From positions 186,001-250,000 of the forward strand of contig CAYJOL010000006.1 in the NCBI GenBank assembly GCA_964371785.1: 64,000 nucleotides of DNA, in the 5' to 3' direction. The notes under the pieces are model-generated. The model worked only from the letters and a program-made list of their open reading frames with translations. It searched no databases and was not told where the DNA came from. The stretch comes from CAVQCT01 sp964371785 (GTDB lineage Bacteria > Zixibacteria > MSB-5A5 > GN15 > FEB-12). The number at the start of each line of letters is the position of its first letter. Positions within the stretch are counted from its first letter, which is position 1. Below are positions 8,234 through 17,046 of the stretch, piece after piece. Made by a program: the position numbers and the translations under genes.

Positions 8234-9604
8234 ATGTTAAGACTACTATCGGTTCTCGTGGTTCTTGGAACCGTGGCCGCGGCAGCCCCCGCCGACAAAA
8301 CCATTCAGCAGGACATATATTTCGCAAGGGATAAAGTGATGCCTGCGCTGGTCCATATTCAGCCGGTCATCAAAGACTACAATACCGGTGAACTCGAGAA
8401 ACAGGCCGTGGTAGGGTCAGGGATAATTTTCCAGAACGACGGCTACGTGGTGACTAATTACCATGTAGCGGGCAAAGCAGAAAGGATTCTCTGCACATTG
8501 GCCGACAAGGAAATTGTGCCGGCCAAGTTTATCGGCGGTGATCCTCTGACCGATATAGCCATAATAAAGCTCGACCTTGAGAACTACCCGGGTCACATTC
8601 AGGCGGCCGAATTCGGCAATTCGGATTCTCTGCAGGTGGGCGAGTATGTGATCGCGATGGGTTCGCCCCTCAATCTCTCCCGATCCATCTCGGTCGGGGT
8701 TATCTCGACCAAGGACCGGTATTTTGGATCCGACGTCCGGCTGCCGAGCGGAGAACGGACCGGCGAGTACAATCTCTGGATTCAGACCGATGCCGCCATC
8801 AATCCGGGAAATTCCGGCGGTCCACTGGTCGACCTCAAGGGACGCGTTATCGGCATAAACTCACGAGCAACTCTCTTTGCCAACAATATCGGATTTGCCA
8901 TACCGGTTAACGTAGTCAAAGAAGTGGCGCAGGAAATTCTTTCAAATGGCAAGGTGGTTCGCAGTTGGATTGGTGTTCATTGCCAGGCTCTGCAGGAGCT
9001 TGAACAGTATTTCGGCACCAACCGGAACGCCGGTGTTCTGATATCCTCGATAGATCCGGATTCACCGGCGGCCAAAAGCTTCTTGCGGGCGGGAGACATT
9101 ATCCTGGAAGTCGACGGTCAGCCGGTTTCGGCTCGATTCTCCGAGGAACTGCCCGCCTTCTACAGCCTGATAGCCGCGCATACGCCAGGTTCGGACATAG
9201 AGCTGAAAGTCCTTCGCGAGGATAGTACGTACACTTTCAAAGTCACTACACGGCAGCTTGGCGATTTGCAGGGCGAGGATTTCGAATGCCGTGACTGGGG
9301 ATTCACCGTCAAGGCGATCACCCGGCAAATGCAGATTGAGAATCAGTTACGCGACACGATCGGCGTGCTTGTCGTCGGCGTCAAGCCCGTGAGTACGGCC
9401 GACGATGGCGGATTGAGACGTGACGACGTCATCACACAAGTAAATGAGACAGCGGTGAATGAATTGGGCGACTTCGTAAACCTGTATGACGGTCTGGTCG
9501 GGGCGAAGGATGAAAAGGTGCTGTTGACCGTCACGCGCGGCGGGGCAATCCGATATGTCCTGCTCAAGATCAAAAACCAGGAGGGTGAGGCAACTCATGA
9601 GTAA
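8234..9604 (+). CDS. HtrA/Deg-type serine protease with PDZ domains
   Basis: 456-aa exported trypsin-like protease. After a short signal peptide the catalytic triad is complete: His77 in 'VVTNYHVAGKAE', Asp107 in 'GGDPLTDIAIIKLD' and Ser194 in 'NPGNSGGPLVDLKG'. Two PDZ domains follow: about 245-340 ('WIGVHCQALQ...AAKSFLRAGDIILEVDGQPV') and about 360-450 ('IGVLVVGVKPVSTADDGGLRRDDVITQVNE'). The family degrades or chaperones misfolded envelope proteins. The stop overlaps the next gene's start (ATGAGTAA), so the two products are translationally coupled and may assemble together. A second, DegP-like paralogue lies at 20.7 kb. Confidence 0.92.
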   Translation: MLRLLSVLVVLGTVAAAAPADKTIQQDIYFARDKVMPALVHIQPVIKDYNTGELEKQAVVGSGIIFQNDGYVVTNYHVAGKAERILCTLADKEIVPAKFIGGDPLTDIAIIKLDLENYPGHIQAAEFGNSDSLQVGEYVIAMGSPLNLSRSISVGVISTKDRYFGSDVRLPSGERTGEYNLWIQTDAAINPGNSGGPLVDLKGRVIGINSRATLFANNIGFAIPVNVVKEVAQEILSNGKVVRSWIGVHCQALQELEQYFGTNRNAGVLISSIDPDSPAAKSFLRAGDIILEVDGQPVSARFSEELPAFYSLIAAHTPGSDIELKVLREDSTYTFKVTTRQLGDLQGEDFECRDWGFTVKAITRQMQIENQLRDTIGVLVVGVKPVSTADDGGLRRDDVITQVNETAVNELGDFVNLYDGLVGAKDEKVLLTVTRGGAIRYVLLKIKNQEGEATHE

Positions 9605-11057
9605 GTATCATTTTCCGTCCGGAGCATCGTTGTATCTGTCATTGGTGGTCGCGTGTCTCGTCATCGCGATTTCACCCGCTGCATGGACGCAGACTTTTGA
9701 TTATGACAAGCTCAAATCGATGGTGACTCCGTACACGGTGATTATAGATATGAAGATAGAGATGTCGTTCGGTGTCCACTCCAACGAACAGGAAGATAAG
9801 TACCTGGGGACAATCGTCACGGACGGCGGCCTGGTGATTTTTAACGGCTCCGCATTGAACAGTGACAACGCCCTGTCGACTTTCTCAGGATTCAGCGTGA
9901 AGACGACACCGACGAGCATCTCGGTGACAACACTTGACGGAACGCAGTACGATGCCGAGTTCGTCGGGGTGGACAGATTCACCGATATCGGATTCATCCG
10001 TCTCAAACCGACTTCTCCGCAGAAATTCAAGCCGGTCAAGTTCGTCAATCAGAGCAGTTTTCGTGTTGGCAGCTGGTTGACGCTTTATATGCTACTGCCG
10101 GATTTTGTCAATCCGCCCTTGGCCGCCGATATCGGAATGGTCAATGCGAATCTCAAATCACCTGAAGCGTTCCCGCTCATCGTCGGATTCAATGCCTTCC
10201 AGATTACCTCGGTCCTGTTCAATGAGCAGCTTGAGCCGGTCGGCGTGCTCGGTGTTTTGAACGACCCTTCATCGAACAATATGGATGCCTCGAGCATGAT
10301 GGATTCGTTCGGTCAGGTGGGCATCCAGCTGTTGGGCGTGGTGACCGCCGACAAACTGGAGAAGCTTATTGCGGACCCACCCAAGAAAGGCATGACTGAT
10401 CGCGGGTGGCTCGGAATTACTCTGCAGGCGCTGACGCCTGACATGGCGAAGTTTTGGGGACTCGACCTGTCGAGTGGAATAATTGTCAACGATGTTGTCA
10501 AAGGTTCTCCCGCCGAAGCCGGCGGCATGAAAGTTGGCGATATCATCTATGCGGTAAATGGACAGCCGGTGGAAGTTGACAAGGAGGAAAAGGTCCCGAT
10601 CTTTCAGCGGAAGATAGCTGATATGGGCCCGGGATCCGCAGTCGAATTCTCAGTCATCCGCCGCACCGGCGATAATCTGGATAGTTTACAAGTGCTGGCT
10701 AATCTTGAGAAGGCGCCGATGACAGCTACCGACGCTCCCGAGTACGAAGATTCGACTCTTGAATTCAATGTCAGAGGAATGGTCTTTGCGGACTATCTGT
10801 ATTACAATCTTGATTCCTCGAATTTTCACGGAGTGGTGGTGTCGGAGTTAAAGCAGGGTGGACTGGCCGATCTTGAAGGATTGATGTTGGGCGACATAAT
10901 CCAATCAATCGATGGCACGCAGGTCGGAAGCATCGATGACGTAAAGGCCGCGATGTCTTCGATTAACGAGAAGAAGCCGGCGGAGATAATATTCTTTGTC
11001 TGGCGCGACAAGAAGACAATGTTTGTGAATATCAAGACCGACTGGGGCCGTCAATGA
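9597..11057 (+). CDS. Protease-dead HtrA-like protein with two PDZ domains
   Basis: 486-aa exported paralogue of the preceding protease. The signal peptide ends near AAWTQT. The N-terminal half keeps the HtrA strand pattern ('GTIVTDGGLVIFNGSAL', 'VGVDRFTDIGFIRLK') but where the active protease has 'TNYHV' it has 'FNGSAL', and no GNSGG segment exists ('NAFQITSVLFNEQLEPVGVLGVL'). The catalytic His and Ser are therefore missing, while the Asp-region 'RFTDIGFIRLK' is retained. Two PDZ domains remain ('WLGITLQALTPDMAKFWG...SPAEAGGMKVGDIIYAVNG' and 'GVVVSELKQGGLADLEGLMLGDIIQSIDG'). A scaffold, adaptor or inhibitor role for the active partner is inferred from the overlap with it. The ATG at 9597 is preferred over the upstream in-frame start at 9555. 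Confidence 0.82.
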   Translation: MSKYHFPSGASLYLSLVVACLVIAISPAAWTQTFDYDKLKSMVTPYTVIIDMKIEMSFGVHSNEQEDKYLGTIVTDGGLVIFNGSALNSDNALSTFSGFSVKTTPTSISVTTLDGTQYDAEFVGVDRFTDIGFIRLKPTSPQKFKPVKFVNQSSFRVGSWLTLYMLLPDFVNPPLAADIGMVNANLKSPEAFPLIVGFNAFQITSVLFNEQLEPVGVLGVLNDPSSNNMDASSMMDSFGQVGIQLLGVVTADKLEKLIADPPKKGMTDRGWLGITLQALTPDMAKFWGLDLSSGIIVNDVVKGSPAEAGGMKVGDIIYAVNGQPVEVDKEEKVPIFQRKIADMGPGSAVEFSVIRRTGDNLDSLQVLANLEKAPMTATDAPEYEDSTLEFNVRGMVFADYLYYNLDSSNFHGVVVSELKQGGLADLEGLMLGDIIQSIDGTQVGSIDDVKAAMSSINEKKPAEIIFFVWRDKKTMFVNIKTDWGRQ

Positions 11058-11107
11058 CCCCGGTTGGCCTTTTCTAACTGATTTCAGGATAAGGCGTTGA
11101 CGCACCT

Positions 11108-11143
11108 GCCCAGTTTCCGCGGGTACTCCGGACTGGCTTTTTT
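11108..11143 (+). terminator. Likely intrinsic terminator of the protease pair
   Basis: CCAGT (11110-11114) pairs with ACTGG (11132-11136), extended by G-U pairs and a CCGCGG core, followed by C and six Ts (11138-11143). It lies 50 bp after the stop of the inactive HtrA gene. Confidence 0.5.
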
Positions 11144-11206
11144 CAAAATTCCGGTTGAATTTCGGCAAAGCCCTGCATATACGGCGAACTAAACCATTGC
11201 ATTCGC

Positions 11207-11234
11207 TTGACAAACGGTCCGTTTCTGATAGATT
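11207..11234 (+). promoter_or_regulatory. Sigma-70-type promoter before the cohesin-like protein gene
   Basis: A perfect TTGACA (11207-11212) is followed after 16 bp by TAGATT (11229-11234). The start would be near 11241, so the transcript would meet the terminator at 11278-11297 within about 55 nt, before the gene at 11441. Confidence 0.45.
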
Positions 11235-11277
11235 CAATATTTGAAGACTAAGCTGTTTAACTACTGATACTTCGGTC

Positions 11278-11297
11278 ACCGGCCCCGCCGGTTTTTT
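11278..11297 (+). terminator. Intrinsic terminator inside the leader at 11.3 kb
   Basis: ACCGGC (11278-11283), a CCC loop and GCCGGT (11287-11292) are followed directly by a T-run to 11297. The short GC-rich stem with immediate T-tract is a textbook intrinsic terminator. Its position after a promoter and before a gene suggests a short RNA or a leader controlled by readthrough. Confidence 0.65.
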
Positions 11298-11440
11298 ACC
11301 GCTCCGCTCCTGACTGAATGTTTTCGCGAATAAAGGCACGGCCTTTGCAAAAGACCTTACCAGCAGGTCCCCACCAAACGTGGAGGCACTGCCTGCTGAG
11401 GAAAGATAAAGTCTATGATACAGCCGAAAGGATGTTACCA

Positions 11441-12316
11441 ATGCACAGACAGCTACTGAGAGTATTCATGTCGGCCTGCCTGATCCTGCCGATAGTGGCC
11501 GCGACCGCGCTTGGTCAAGACGGCCCATCGACTACACCTCCCGATAGTGCGGTAGTGTCCGTCGATGTAGTCAATGCACAACCCGGAGCGACTGTCGCCG
11601 TACCGATTCGCTTGAGCAATAACATTATCGACCTCGCCGGTATCGTAATGCCGCTTCGCTATGATGGGACACGGTTGACGCTCCAGTCGGTTGATTTCAC
11701 TGGTTCGTTGCTAACGTCTAACTTCATCACGGGTGTCTTTTCGGTACCGGAGAGCAGCTTTGTCCAAATCAGCTATCTGCCGGATATCGGTCAGGGGGAC
11801 ATTGTTCCGATCTCCGCAGTGAGCGGGATCCTGGCCACGGTGGTCTTTCAAGTAAAAAACTCCGCACCATCCGGGATGGCGTTTGTCGATTCGGTGTACG
11901 AATCATATGATTACAACGGCACTTTAATAGAAACTCGGATTAATTTCTCCGATCCTACCGGTGTATCTGTCTATTATCCACTTTTTGTCGAGGGTGGTGT
12001 GATGGTGGGCATGCCGACCGACGTGAATGATGACAATAATGCCGGTCTGCCGACGAAGTTCGACCTCGCTCAGAATTACCCCAATCCGTTCAACCCGACC
12101 ACGACTATTGACTTTTCTCTTCCGAAGGCCGACCATGTCGTGCTGGAAGTCTTCAATGTCCTTGGCCAGCGGGTTGAGACGTTGTTGGATAAGAATCTGC
12201 CTGCCGGGCGTTACCAGGTAGAGTTCGATGCATCTTCCCAGCCCAGTGGAATTTACTTCTACCGTCTGGCGGCCGGACAGGGAGTTTCGACCAAAAAGAT
12301 GGTCTTGGTCAAATAA
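11441..12316 (+). CDS. Secreted cohesin-like protein with type A C-terminal sorting tag
   Basis: 291-aa exported protein. A signal peptide (to ATALGQ) is followed by a cohesin-like beta domain: 'VDVVNAQPGATVAVPIRLSNNIIDLAGIVMPLRYDGTRLTLQSVDF', the usual opening of cohesin-type modules. The last 80 residues are a FlgD-like/T9SS type A sorting module: 'NYPNPFNPTTTIDFSLPK', 'VFNVLGQRVETLLDKNLPAGRYQVEFD', 'SGIYFYRLAAG', ending KKMVLVK. This tag routes proteins to the cell surface in Bacteroidetes and relatives. The in-frame start at 11318 would give no signal peptide; AAAGGA at 11427-11432 supports the ATG at 11441. A bidirectional-looking hairpin separates it from the kinase gene. Confidence 0.8.
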   Translation: MHRQLLRVFMSACLILPIVAATALGQDGPSTTPPDSAVVSVDVVNAQPGATVAVPIRLSNNIIDLAGIVMPLRYDGTRLTLQSVDFTGSLLTSNFITGVFSVPESSFVQISYLPDIGQGDIVPISAVSGILATVVFQVKNSAPSGMAFVDSVYESYDYNGTLIETRINFSDPTGVSVYYPLFVEGGVMVGMPTDVNDDNNAGLPTKFDLAQNYPNPFNPTTTIDFSLPKADHVVLEVFNVLGQRVETLLDKNLPAGRYQVEFDASSQPSGIYFYRLAAGQGVSTKKMVLVK

Positions 12317-12343
12317 AAAAAAGCTGAAATATGCCGATATCAC

Positions 12344-12381
12344 AAGGGATGGCCGGAAAGACGGCCATCCCTTATTAATTT
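12344..12381 (+). terminator. Strong hairpin terminator
   Basis: An 11-bp perfect stem (AAGGGATGGCC at 12344-12354, GGCCATCCCTT at 12363-12373) with an 8-nt loop is followed by ATTAATTT. It ends the cohesin-like gene and immediately precedes the kinase gene. Confidence 0.65.
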
Positions 12382-12394
12382 GGTGAAAACGGCA

Positions 12395-14101
12395 ATGACG
12401 CAAGCTCAAGTTGAACAGGAAAAGAAGACTATAAAACTCGGCGACTATATCCTGACCGGCAAGATCGGGCAGGGTGGTGTGGCCGAGATTTATAAGGGGC
12501 GCCAGGAATCTCTGGAGCGCGATGTTGCAATTAAGATTCTTTCCCCCAAGCTGACCACGGATCCGGATATTGTCAGGCGGTTCGAACGGGAATCGCTGGT
12601 CATCGCCAAGCTGAATCATCCCAATATCGTCCACGTAATCGACAAAGGCTCCGCCGGCGGTCGCTACTACTTTGTGATGGAATTCATCAATGGGACCTCG
12701 CTGCGTGAGATAATCGATTCTGAACGCGTCCCGATGAACACCAAAATAGAGATGATCGTGCAAGTGTGTAAAGCGCTGGACTACGCTCACAAGAACGGCG
12801 TAATCCATCGGGACATCAAACCCACCAACATCCTGATTGACCGCCAGGGCAACGCTCTGGTGGCGGATTTTGGGATTGCCCAGATTATCGGGACGGCCGA
12901 AGCCGATATGACAGCATCGGACATTATCATGGGAACCATGGCTTACATGTCGCCGGAGCAGAAAGTAAGCTCTACCAATGTCGATCAGACTACGGATCTT
13001 TATGCGGTGGGAATCATGCTGTATGAGATCCTCGTCGGGAAAAAGCCGCTCGGTCATTTCAAGCTGCCCACCGAGTTGAAACCCGACCTCAATCCGGCCT
13101 TTAATACAATTATCCAGAAGTGTCTTGCCCAGGAACCGAAAGACAGGTACCAGCAGGCGGTCGAGTTAAAAGATGCTCTGCTCGAGTTGATTTCAACGGG
13201 AGTCAAAGATGCGTCCGGGCCGGAACCCGAAGAGGGAATTGATTCAGATTCTTTTTTGGGAAAATGTCGCCATCTCGATACTATCAAGGAGACACGATAC
13301 AGCTCCACCATCCTGGTGGAAAACAAAGTCAATAAACAGTTATACGTCATCAAAAAGCACAGCCGCGGTGAGACCGGTCGCCTTGAGGCCAAGCTTCTGA
13401 GCACACTCAAGCACAAAAACATTATCAATGTCCTGGGTGCGGGCGGGGACCGAAAATCGACCGTGGTGATTACCGAATATGCACCGGGGGGCTCACTGGC
13501 CGACCGGATGGTCCGCAAGTATGGCTGGGAGCAGGCTTTTCAAATTGGCTTGCAGATTGCGGCCGGGTTAGACCACGCCCACAAACAGAATGTTGTCCAC
13601 GGTAATCTGTGTACGTCGGACGTACTCTTCGATTCCGAAGAGGTCGTGAAGCTGACTGATTTCGGCATGCCCTCACCGGCTGACCAGCAGAAGAAAAAGA
13701 ACGGTTTCGGTGCGCCGGAAATGAAGAAATCCAAGCAGGGTGATATTTACGCGATGGGCGCAATTATACATCAGCTGGTCACCGGCCGAACGCCCGCGTA
13801 TGACGGGGCGGGCAATCTGCGTCTTGATGATGTCAAACTGGACCTACCGCCCGACGTAAGCAGTATGCTCACCAAACTCCTTGCCATCCGGGTGGCGCGA
13901 CGCTACAAGACCTGTCAGGAATTTCTGCTCGACTGGGACGCCTTTGAGCAGGAACGTCAGGAACGACGCAAATCGCCGGTATTGCCCGAGCGCTCAGACA
14001 CACCCGCTGCTTCCAAACCTATGCTAGTCTATATTCTCGCCGGTGCCGGTATACTGGTCGGCGTTGTGGTTGCTCTGTATTTGAGTGGTTTCTTTCGGTA
14101 A
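12395..14101 (+). CDS. Membrane Ser/Thr protein kinase fused to a pseudokinase
   Basis: 568-aa Hanks-type kinase with two kinase folds. Domain 1 (about 16-270) is complete: 'GKIGQGGVAEIYKG', Lys47 in 'VAIKIL', 'HRDIKPTN' with Asp140, 'DFG' at 158-160 and 'GTMAYMSPEQ'. Domain 2 (about 285-510) keeps 'YVIKKH', 'TDFG' (421-424) and 'GAPE' but has 'HGNLCTSDV' in the catalytic loop, so the catalytic Asp is Asn404, and it lacks a proper glycine loop. It is probably a pseudokinase. A Pro-rich linker leads to one C-terminal membrane helix (about 543-565), so both kinase folds face the cytosol. Upstream in-frame TTG/GTG codons at 12380/12383 exist, but GGTG at 12382-12385 spaces well to the ATG at 12395. 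Confidence 0.88.
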   Translation: MTQAQVEQEKKTIKLGDYILTGKIGQGGVAEIYKGRQESLERDVAIKILSPKLTTDPDIVRRFERESLVIAKLNHPNIVHVIDKGSAGGRYYFVMEFINGTSLREIIDSERVPMNTKIEMIVQVCKALDYAHKNGVIHRDIKPTNILIDRQGNALVADFGIAQIIGTAEADMTASDIIMGTMAYMSPEQKVSSTNVDQTTDLYAVGIMLYEILVGKKPLGHFKLPTELKPDLNPAFNTIIQKCLAQEPKDRYQQAVELKDALLELISTGVKDASGPEPEEGIDSDSFLGKCRHLDTIKETRYSSTILVENKVNKQLYVIKKHSRGETGRLEAKLLSTLKHKNIINVLGAGGDRKSTVVITEYAPGGSLADRMVRKYGWEQAFQIGLQIAAGLDHAHKQNVVHGNLCTSDVLFDSEEVVKLTDFGMPSPADQQKKKNGFGAPEMKKSKQGDIYAMGAIIHQLVTGRTPAYDGAGNLRLDDVKLDLPPDVSSMLTKLLAIRVARRYKTCQEFLLDWDAFEQERQERRKSPVLPERSDTPAASKPMLVYILAGAGILVGVVVALYLSGFFR

Positions 14102-14229
14102 TCTGCATTTCACCTCACCGGGTTTCTTGAATACTCTTAGTCAATCAGACTGCATTTGCGGTTGCCTCAGCGAAATTATTTCCCGTACTTTTATAGTAGA
14201 ATATATTCAAGATACCGAAGGAGTCTTAT

Positions 14230-15093
14230 GTGGTTCGACTGGAAGCAATTTTACTGGTCGCCGCCTGTGTGTTGTTAGCGTGTTGTTCTGGCGACGAGGT
14301 CGTTGATTTCAACACCGACTTCCCGGCCTATTATCCTATTGAGTCCGAGCCGGCGCTTACACCGGACCGTCAGTCCATCTACTATGTCAGAGCCGATACG
14401 ACGGCGCTGAAGAAGGAAGGGATTTACCGTTTACTCGTGGCCCGACCGGAGCGTGAAGAGATTCTCGCCGGTTCGAACTATCACAATCCTTCCTCACTGG
14501 CCAGGCAACTGGCGGTCGCCTTCCTCGACAGTTCAAAGATAAGCATCTATAGATTGTATGACAGCACCCACGTGGCCGTTAATGTCGGCGGAAGCTACAG
14601 CTCGCTTCTGTACGTAAACGACTCCATACTGATTGCGGGGACCGACTCAGGTCTGTATCGCGTGAATCTTCACGACAACTCCGTTGTCAGGTTTAATGAC
14701 GGCTGGGATCCGACTATGCTGAGCGGAGATACGATTGCATGCATTCACCCTGCCGGGCTGGACAAATTTGCTGTCGTTTTGCAGCCCGTATTCGACACTC
14801 TCGGGCAGTCGCTGGCGATCATTCCCTCTGTGGACCGTCCGCGATGGGCCAGTGTCGAACCGAGACTTCGCCGATTCGTGTACGCGCTGCCCAGCGGGGC
14901 TGGTTTTATTATCTACAGTCAGGAGAAGGGAGACAACGCGGTACATACGATAGGCGGTTCACGCTATCCTCAGGCCTGCATGATCGACTTCAATCTTCTT
15001 ATTCTCACAGGTCCCGACGGACGATTCTATCAATCCGATTTCCTCGGCACCTTCTCGTTTCCGTTTCAGTACCACTATGACGACACGCGGTGA
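14230..15093 (+). CDS. Predicted lipoprotein with beta-propeller-like repeats
   Basis: 287-aa predicted lipoprotein. It starts at GTG 14230, 6 bases after GAAGGAG; the ATG two bases earlier opens a frame of only 16 codons. The signal peptide ends in a lipobox (L-L-A-C). The mature protein has spaced motifs such as 'EPALTPDRQSIYYVRADTT', 'NPSSLARQLAVAFLDSSKISIYRL' and 'RRFVYALPSGAGFIIYSQE', reminiscent of TolB/WD40-like beta-propeller blades. I cannot name a family. It follows the kinase gene by 128 bp and may be the last gene of that unit. A ligand- or partner-binding role at the membrane is possible but unsupported. Confidence 0.6.
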   Translation: MVRLEAILLVAACVLLACCSGDEVVDFNTDFPAYYPIESEPALTPDRQSIYYVRADTTALKKEGIYRLLVARPEREEILAGSNYHNPSSLARQLAVAFLDSSKISIYRLYDSTHVAVNVGGSYSSLLYVNDSILIAGTDSGLYRVNLHDNSVVRFNDGWDPTMLSGDTIACIHPAGLDKFAVVLQPVFDTLGQSLAIIPSVDRPRWASVEPRLRRFVYALPSGAGFIIYSQEKGDNAVHTIGGSRYPQACMIDFNLLILTGPDGRFYQSDFLGTFSFPFQYHYDDTR

Positions 15094-15110
15094 CAATTGA
15101 ACGAGATTAA

Positions 15111-15136
15111 AAAAGGGACGGTATTGACCGTCCCTT
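15111..15136 (-). terminator. Convergent terminator for the DUF3078 gene
   Basis: A perfect 10-bp stem (AAGGGACGGT / ACCGTCCCTT, 15113-15122 with 15127-15136) has a 4-nt loop. On the minus strand it is followed by a T-run, making a textbook intrinsic terminator for the DUF3078 gene. On the plus strand the same hairpin follows the lipoprotein gene without a T-run. Confidence 0.75.
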
Positions 15137-15160
15137 CAAGTCGGCGTGAAAGCCGCGTTC

Positions 15161-16066
15161 TTAGAACATTTTGTAAGCAAAGCCGATAGCCACTGTCTCT
15201 TTTACCCGTCCTCGCCTGCTGATTTGTTTATCGTAGAGGAATTGCGTGTACAGATTGACTGTCACTACTTTCGTAATCGAAGCAGTCACGATATTCTCCC
15301 AATTTATATCGACTGCCTTCCAGTCATCGGCAAACTCCGTGCCCTGCAATTGATCCTTCTGCGAGTAGAAGAACGCTTTGTACATGGTCAACTTCCCGGT
15401 GTACAGAAGGTTCTGACGGAGTTTAAGCGAGACATCAGTTACCGATTCCAGGCCTCCGTCGGTGGTGGTGGAGTCCGTAGTGGCAAGCGTAGTGGTGTCA
15501 ATAATGACTGATTTGATAATCTGTCTGATACCAAAACCGAGTCTGCTCATGACCAGTTGATCGCCGTTAGTATAGAATTTTCTCGCTATACCGCCCGACT
15601 CGGTGAGTTTGAGGGGGGAGAGGTATAGTTTTTTGTGGGGATTCTGCCCATCATAAAATTGCGATTCAAGCCGGAATGCGACATACGGATCAACATACTT
15701 GTCCAGTGTGAACAGTCCGACGTTTTCGAAATCTATTAGGTCGGTGGACTTGTTGGGTTTGCTCCAATCCTTTGTGTCGGCGTCTTGAGTCAAGGTTTGA
15801 CCGAAGGAGAGCTTGAGAGTCGCCCTGTAGTTGAAGTATGGAGCCAGCTGCTTGGTGGCCACGCCATTCAGGTTGCTTACCCAGTTTACCGAACCGGCTT
15901 CGCCGCCCACCCAGGAATCCGAATAAGCTGTCTGAGTTGTTGTAAAGTCGACCACCAAAGACTTTTGCCAACCGGTAATCACCGTATCCGTAGTTTTGTC
16001 GGCCGCCGATACGGTCGGCACAAATACAGCCAGTACACAGAGGAAACATTTAACGAAGCGTCTCAT
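15161..16066 (-). CDS. DUF3078 outer-membrane protein
   Basis: 301-aa exported protein with a signal peptide ending VSAADK. The DUF3078 signature is evident: 'WVGGEAGSVNWVSNLNGVA' followed by 'YFNYRATLKLSFGQTL' and 'DLIDFENVGLFTLDKYVDPYVAFRLESQFYDG'. Amphipathic strands run to a final aromatic residue (FAYKMF), typical of outer-membrane beta-barrels assembled by Bam. Family members are usually about 300 aa and of unknown function. It is monocistronic, ends at the convergent terminator, and is followed upstream by the panB end 155 bp away. Confidence 0.8.
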   Translation of the reverse strand: MRRFVKCFLCVLAVFVPTVSAADKTTDTVITGWQKSLVVDFTTTQTAYSDSWVGGEAGSVNWVSNLNGVATKQLAPYFNYRATLKLSFGQTLTQDADTKDWSKPNKSTDLIDFENVGLFTLDKYVDPYVAFRLESQFYDGQNPHKKLYLSPLKLTESGGIARKFYTNGDQLVMSRLGFGIRQIIKSVIIDTTTLATTDSTTTDGGLESVTDVSLKLRQNLLYTGKLTMYKAFFYSQKDQLQGTEFADDWKAVDINWENIVTASITKVVTVNLYTQFLYDKQISRRGRVKETVAIGFAYKMF

Positions 16067-16221
16067 ATTGAGTCCCTTTCTCTATTATGAAGTGAGTAAG
16101 AATTCATGTCTGATCGTATTCACCGCGCTGAATCATCGTTGGCCGCAAGATTGCCGGCGAATCATCCGATTAGCGGGGGACAGTGTCTTAACCCGATGGA
16201 CTGATGACGAAAAGTCGACCC

Positions 16222-17043
16222 TCAGTAAGATTCTTCGTCGCTCGGGAATTTCGCTTCGCGCACATCACAGATATAAGACTCGATAGCTTTGGATATGATC
16301 GGAGTTAGATTGGCGTACTCACGCAGGAATTTCGGTTTGAATCCCTTTTCCCGAAGGCCGAGCATATCATTAATTACCAGCACCTGGCCATCGCAGTGTA
16401 CGCCCGCGCCGATGCCTATTGTGGCCGCAGTATCCAGAGCGGCCGTTATTTGCGCCGCCAGGTCCGCTTCCACCAACTCGAGCACCATCGAAAAACAACC
16501 GGCATCCTGCAAGGCCTGGGCTGACTCTATCAGATATTGGCGCGAGGCTTCCTGTTTTCCCTGTATTTTGGGCCCGCCAAACATGTTAATCGACTGAGGG
16601 GTAAGTCCGATATGGCCCATGACGGGGATGCCGCATTCGACAACCCGTTTAATGGTCGGAACCATCTCGATACCGCCTTCAATCTTGACCGCCTCCGCGC
16701 CGCCCTCTTTGAGAAATCGTCCGGCGTTGGTAATGGCGATTTCGACCGACGGTTGAAATGACATGAACGGCATATCTGCGATTATCAACGCCTTTTCCGT
16801 ACCACGGGCCACGGCCGCGGTGTGTGCCACCATGACATCCATGGTGATAGGCAGCGTGGATGTGTAACCATGTATGACGTTGCTCGCCGAGTCTCCCACC
16901 AGTACGGCGTCGATCCCCGCCTCGTCGAGCAATTTCGCCGTGAAGTAATCATATGCGGTGAGCACCGCGATCTTTTCTTTTTTTGCTTTCTTGCTCAGGA
17001 AGGTCTGGACCGTGGTTTTCTTGCGCTCTTTAGTGGATGACAT
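16222..17043 (-). CDS. panB: 3-methyl-2-oxobutanoate hydroxymethyltransferase
   Basis: 273-aa ketopantoate hydroxymethyltransferase, first committed step of pantothenate (CoA) synthesis, using methylene-THF. Motifs are intact: 'LTAYDYFTAKLLDEAGIDAVLVGDSASN' with metal ligand Asp51, 'ADMPFMSF' with Asp90, 'EGGAEAVKIEGG' and the catalytic-Glu segment 'SMVLELVE'. Length is normal. It starts 3 bp after the deoxynucleoside kinase stop and is the last gene of a minus-strand operon with folK and folB, which links it to the folate cofactor it uses. No panC is in the window. Confidence 0.95.
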   Translation of the reverse strand: MSSTKERKKTTVQTFLSKKAKKEKIAVLTAYDYFTAKLLDEAGIDAVLVGDSASNVIHGYTSTLPITMDVMVAHTAAVARGTEKALIIADMPFMSFQPSVEIAITNAGRFLKEGGAEAVKIEGGIEMVPTIKRVVECGIPVMGHIGLTPQSINMFGGPKIQGKQEASRQYLIESAQALQDAGCFSMVLELVEADLAAQITAALDTAATIGIGAGVHCDGQVLVINDMLGLREKGFKPKFLREYANLTPIISKAIESYICDVREAKFPSDEESY

Positions 17044-17046
17044 GAT

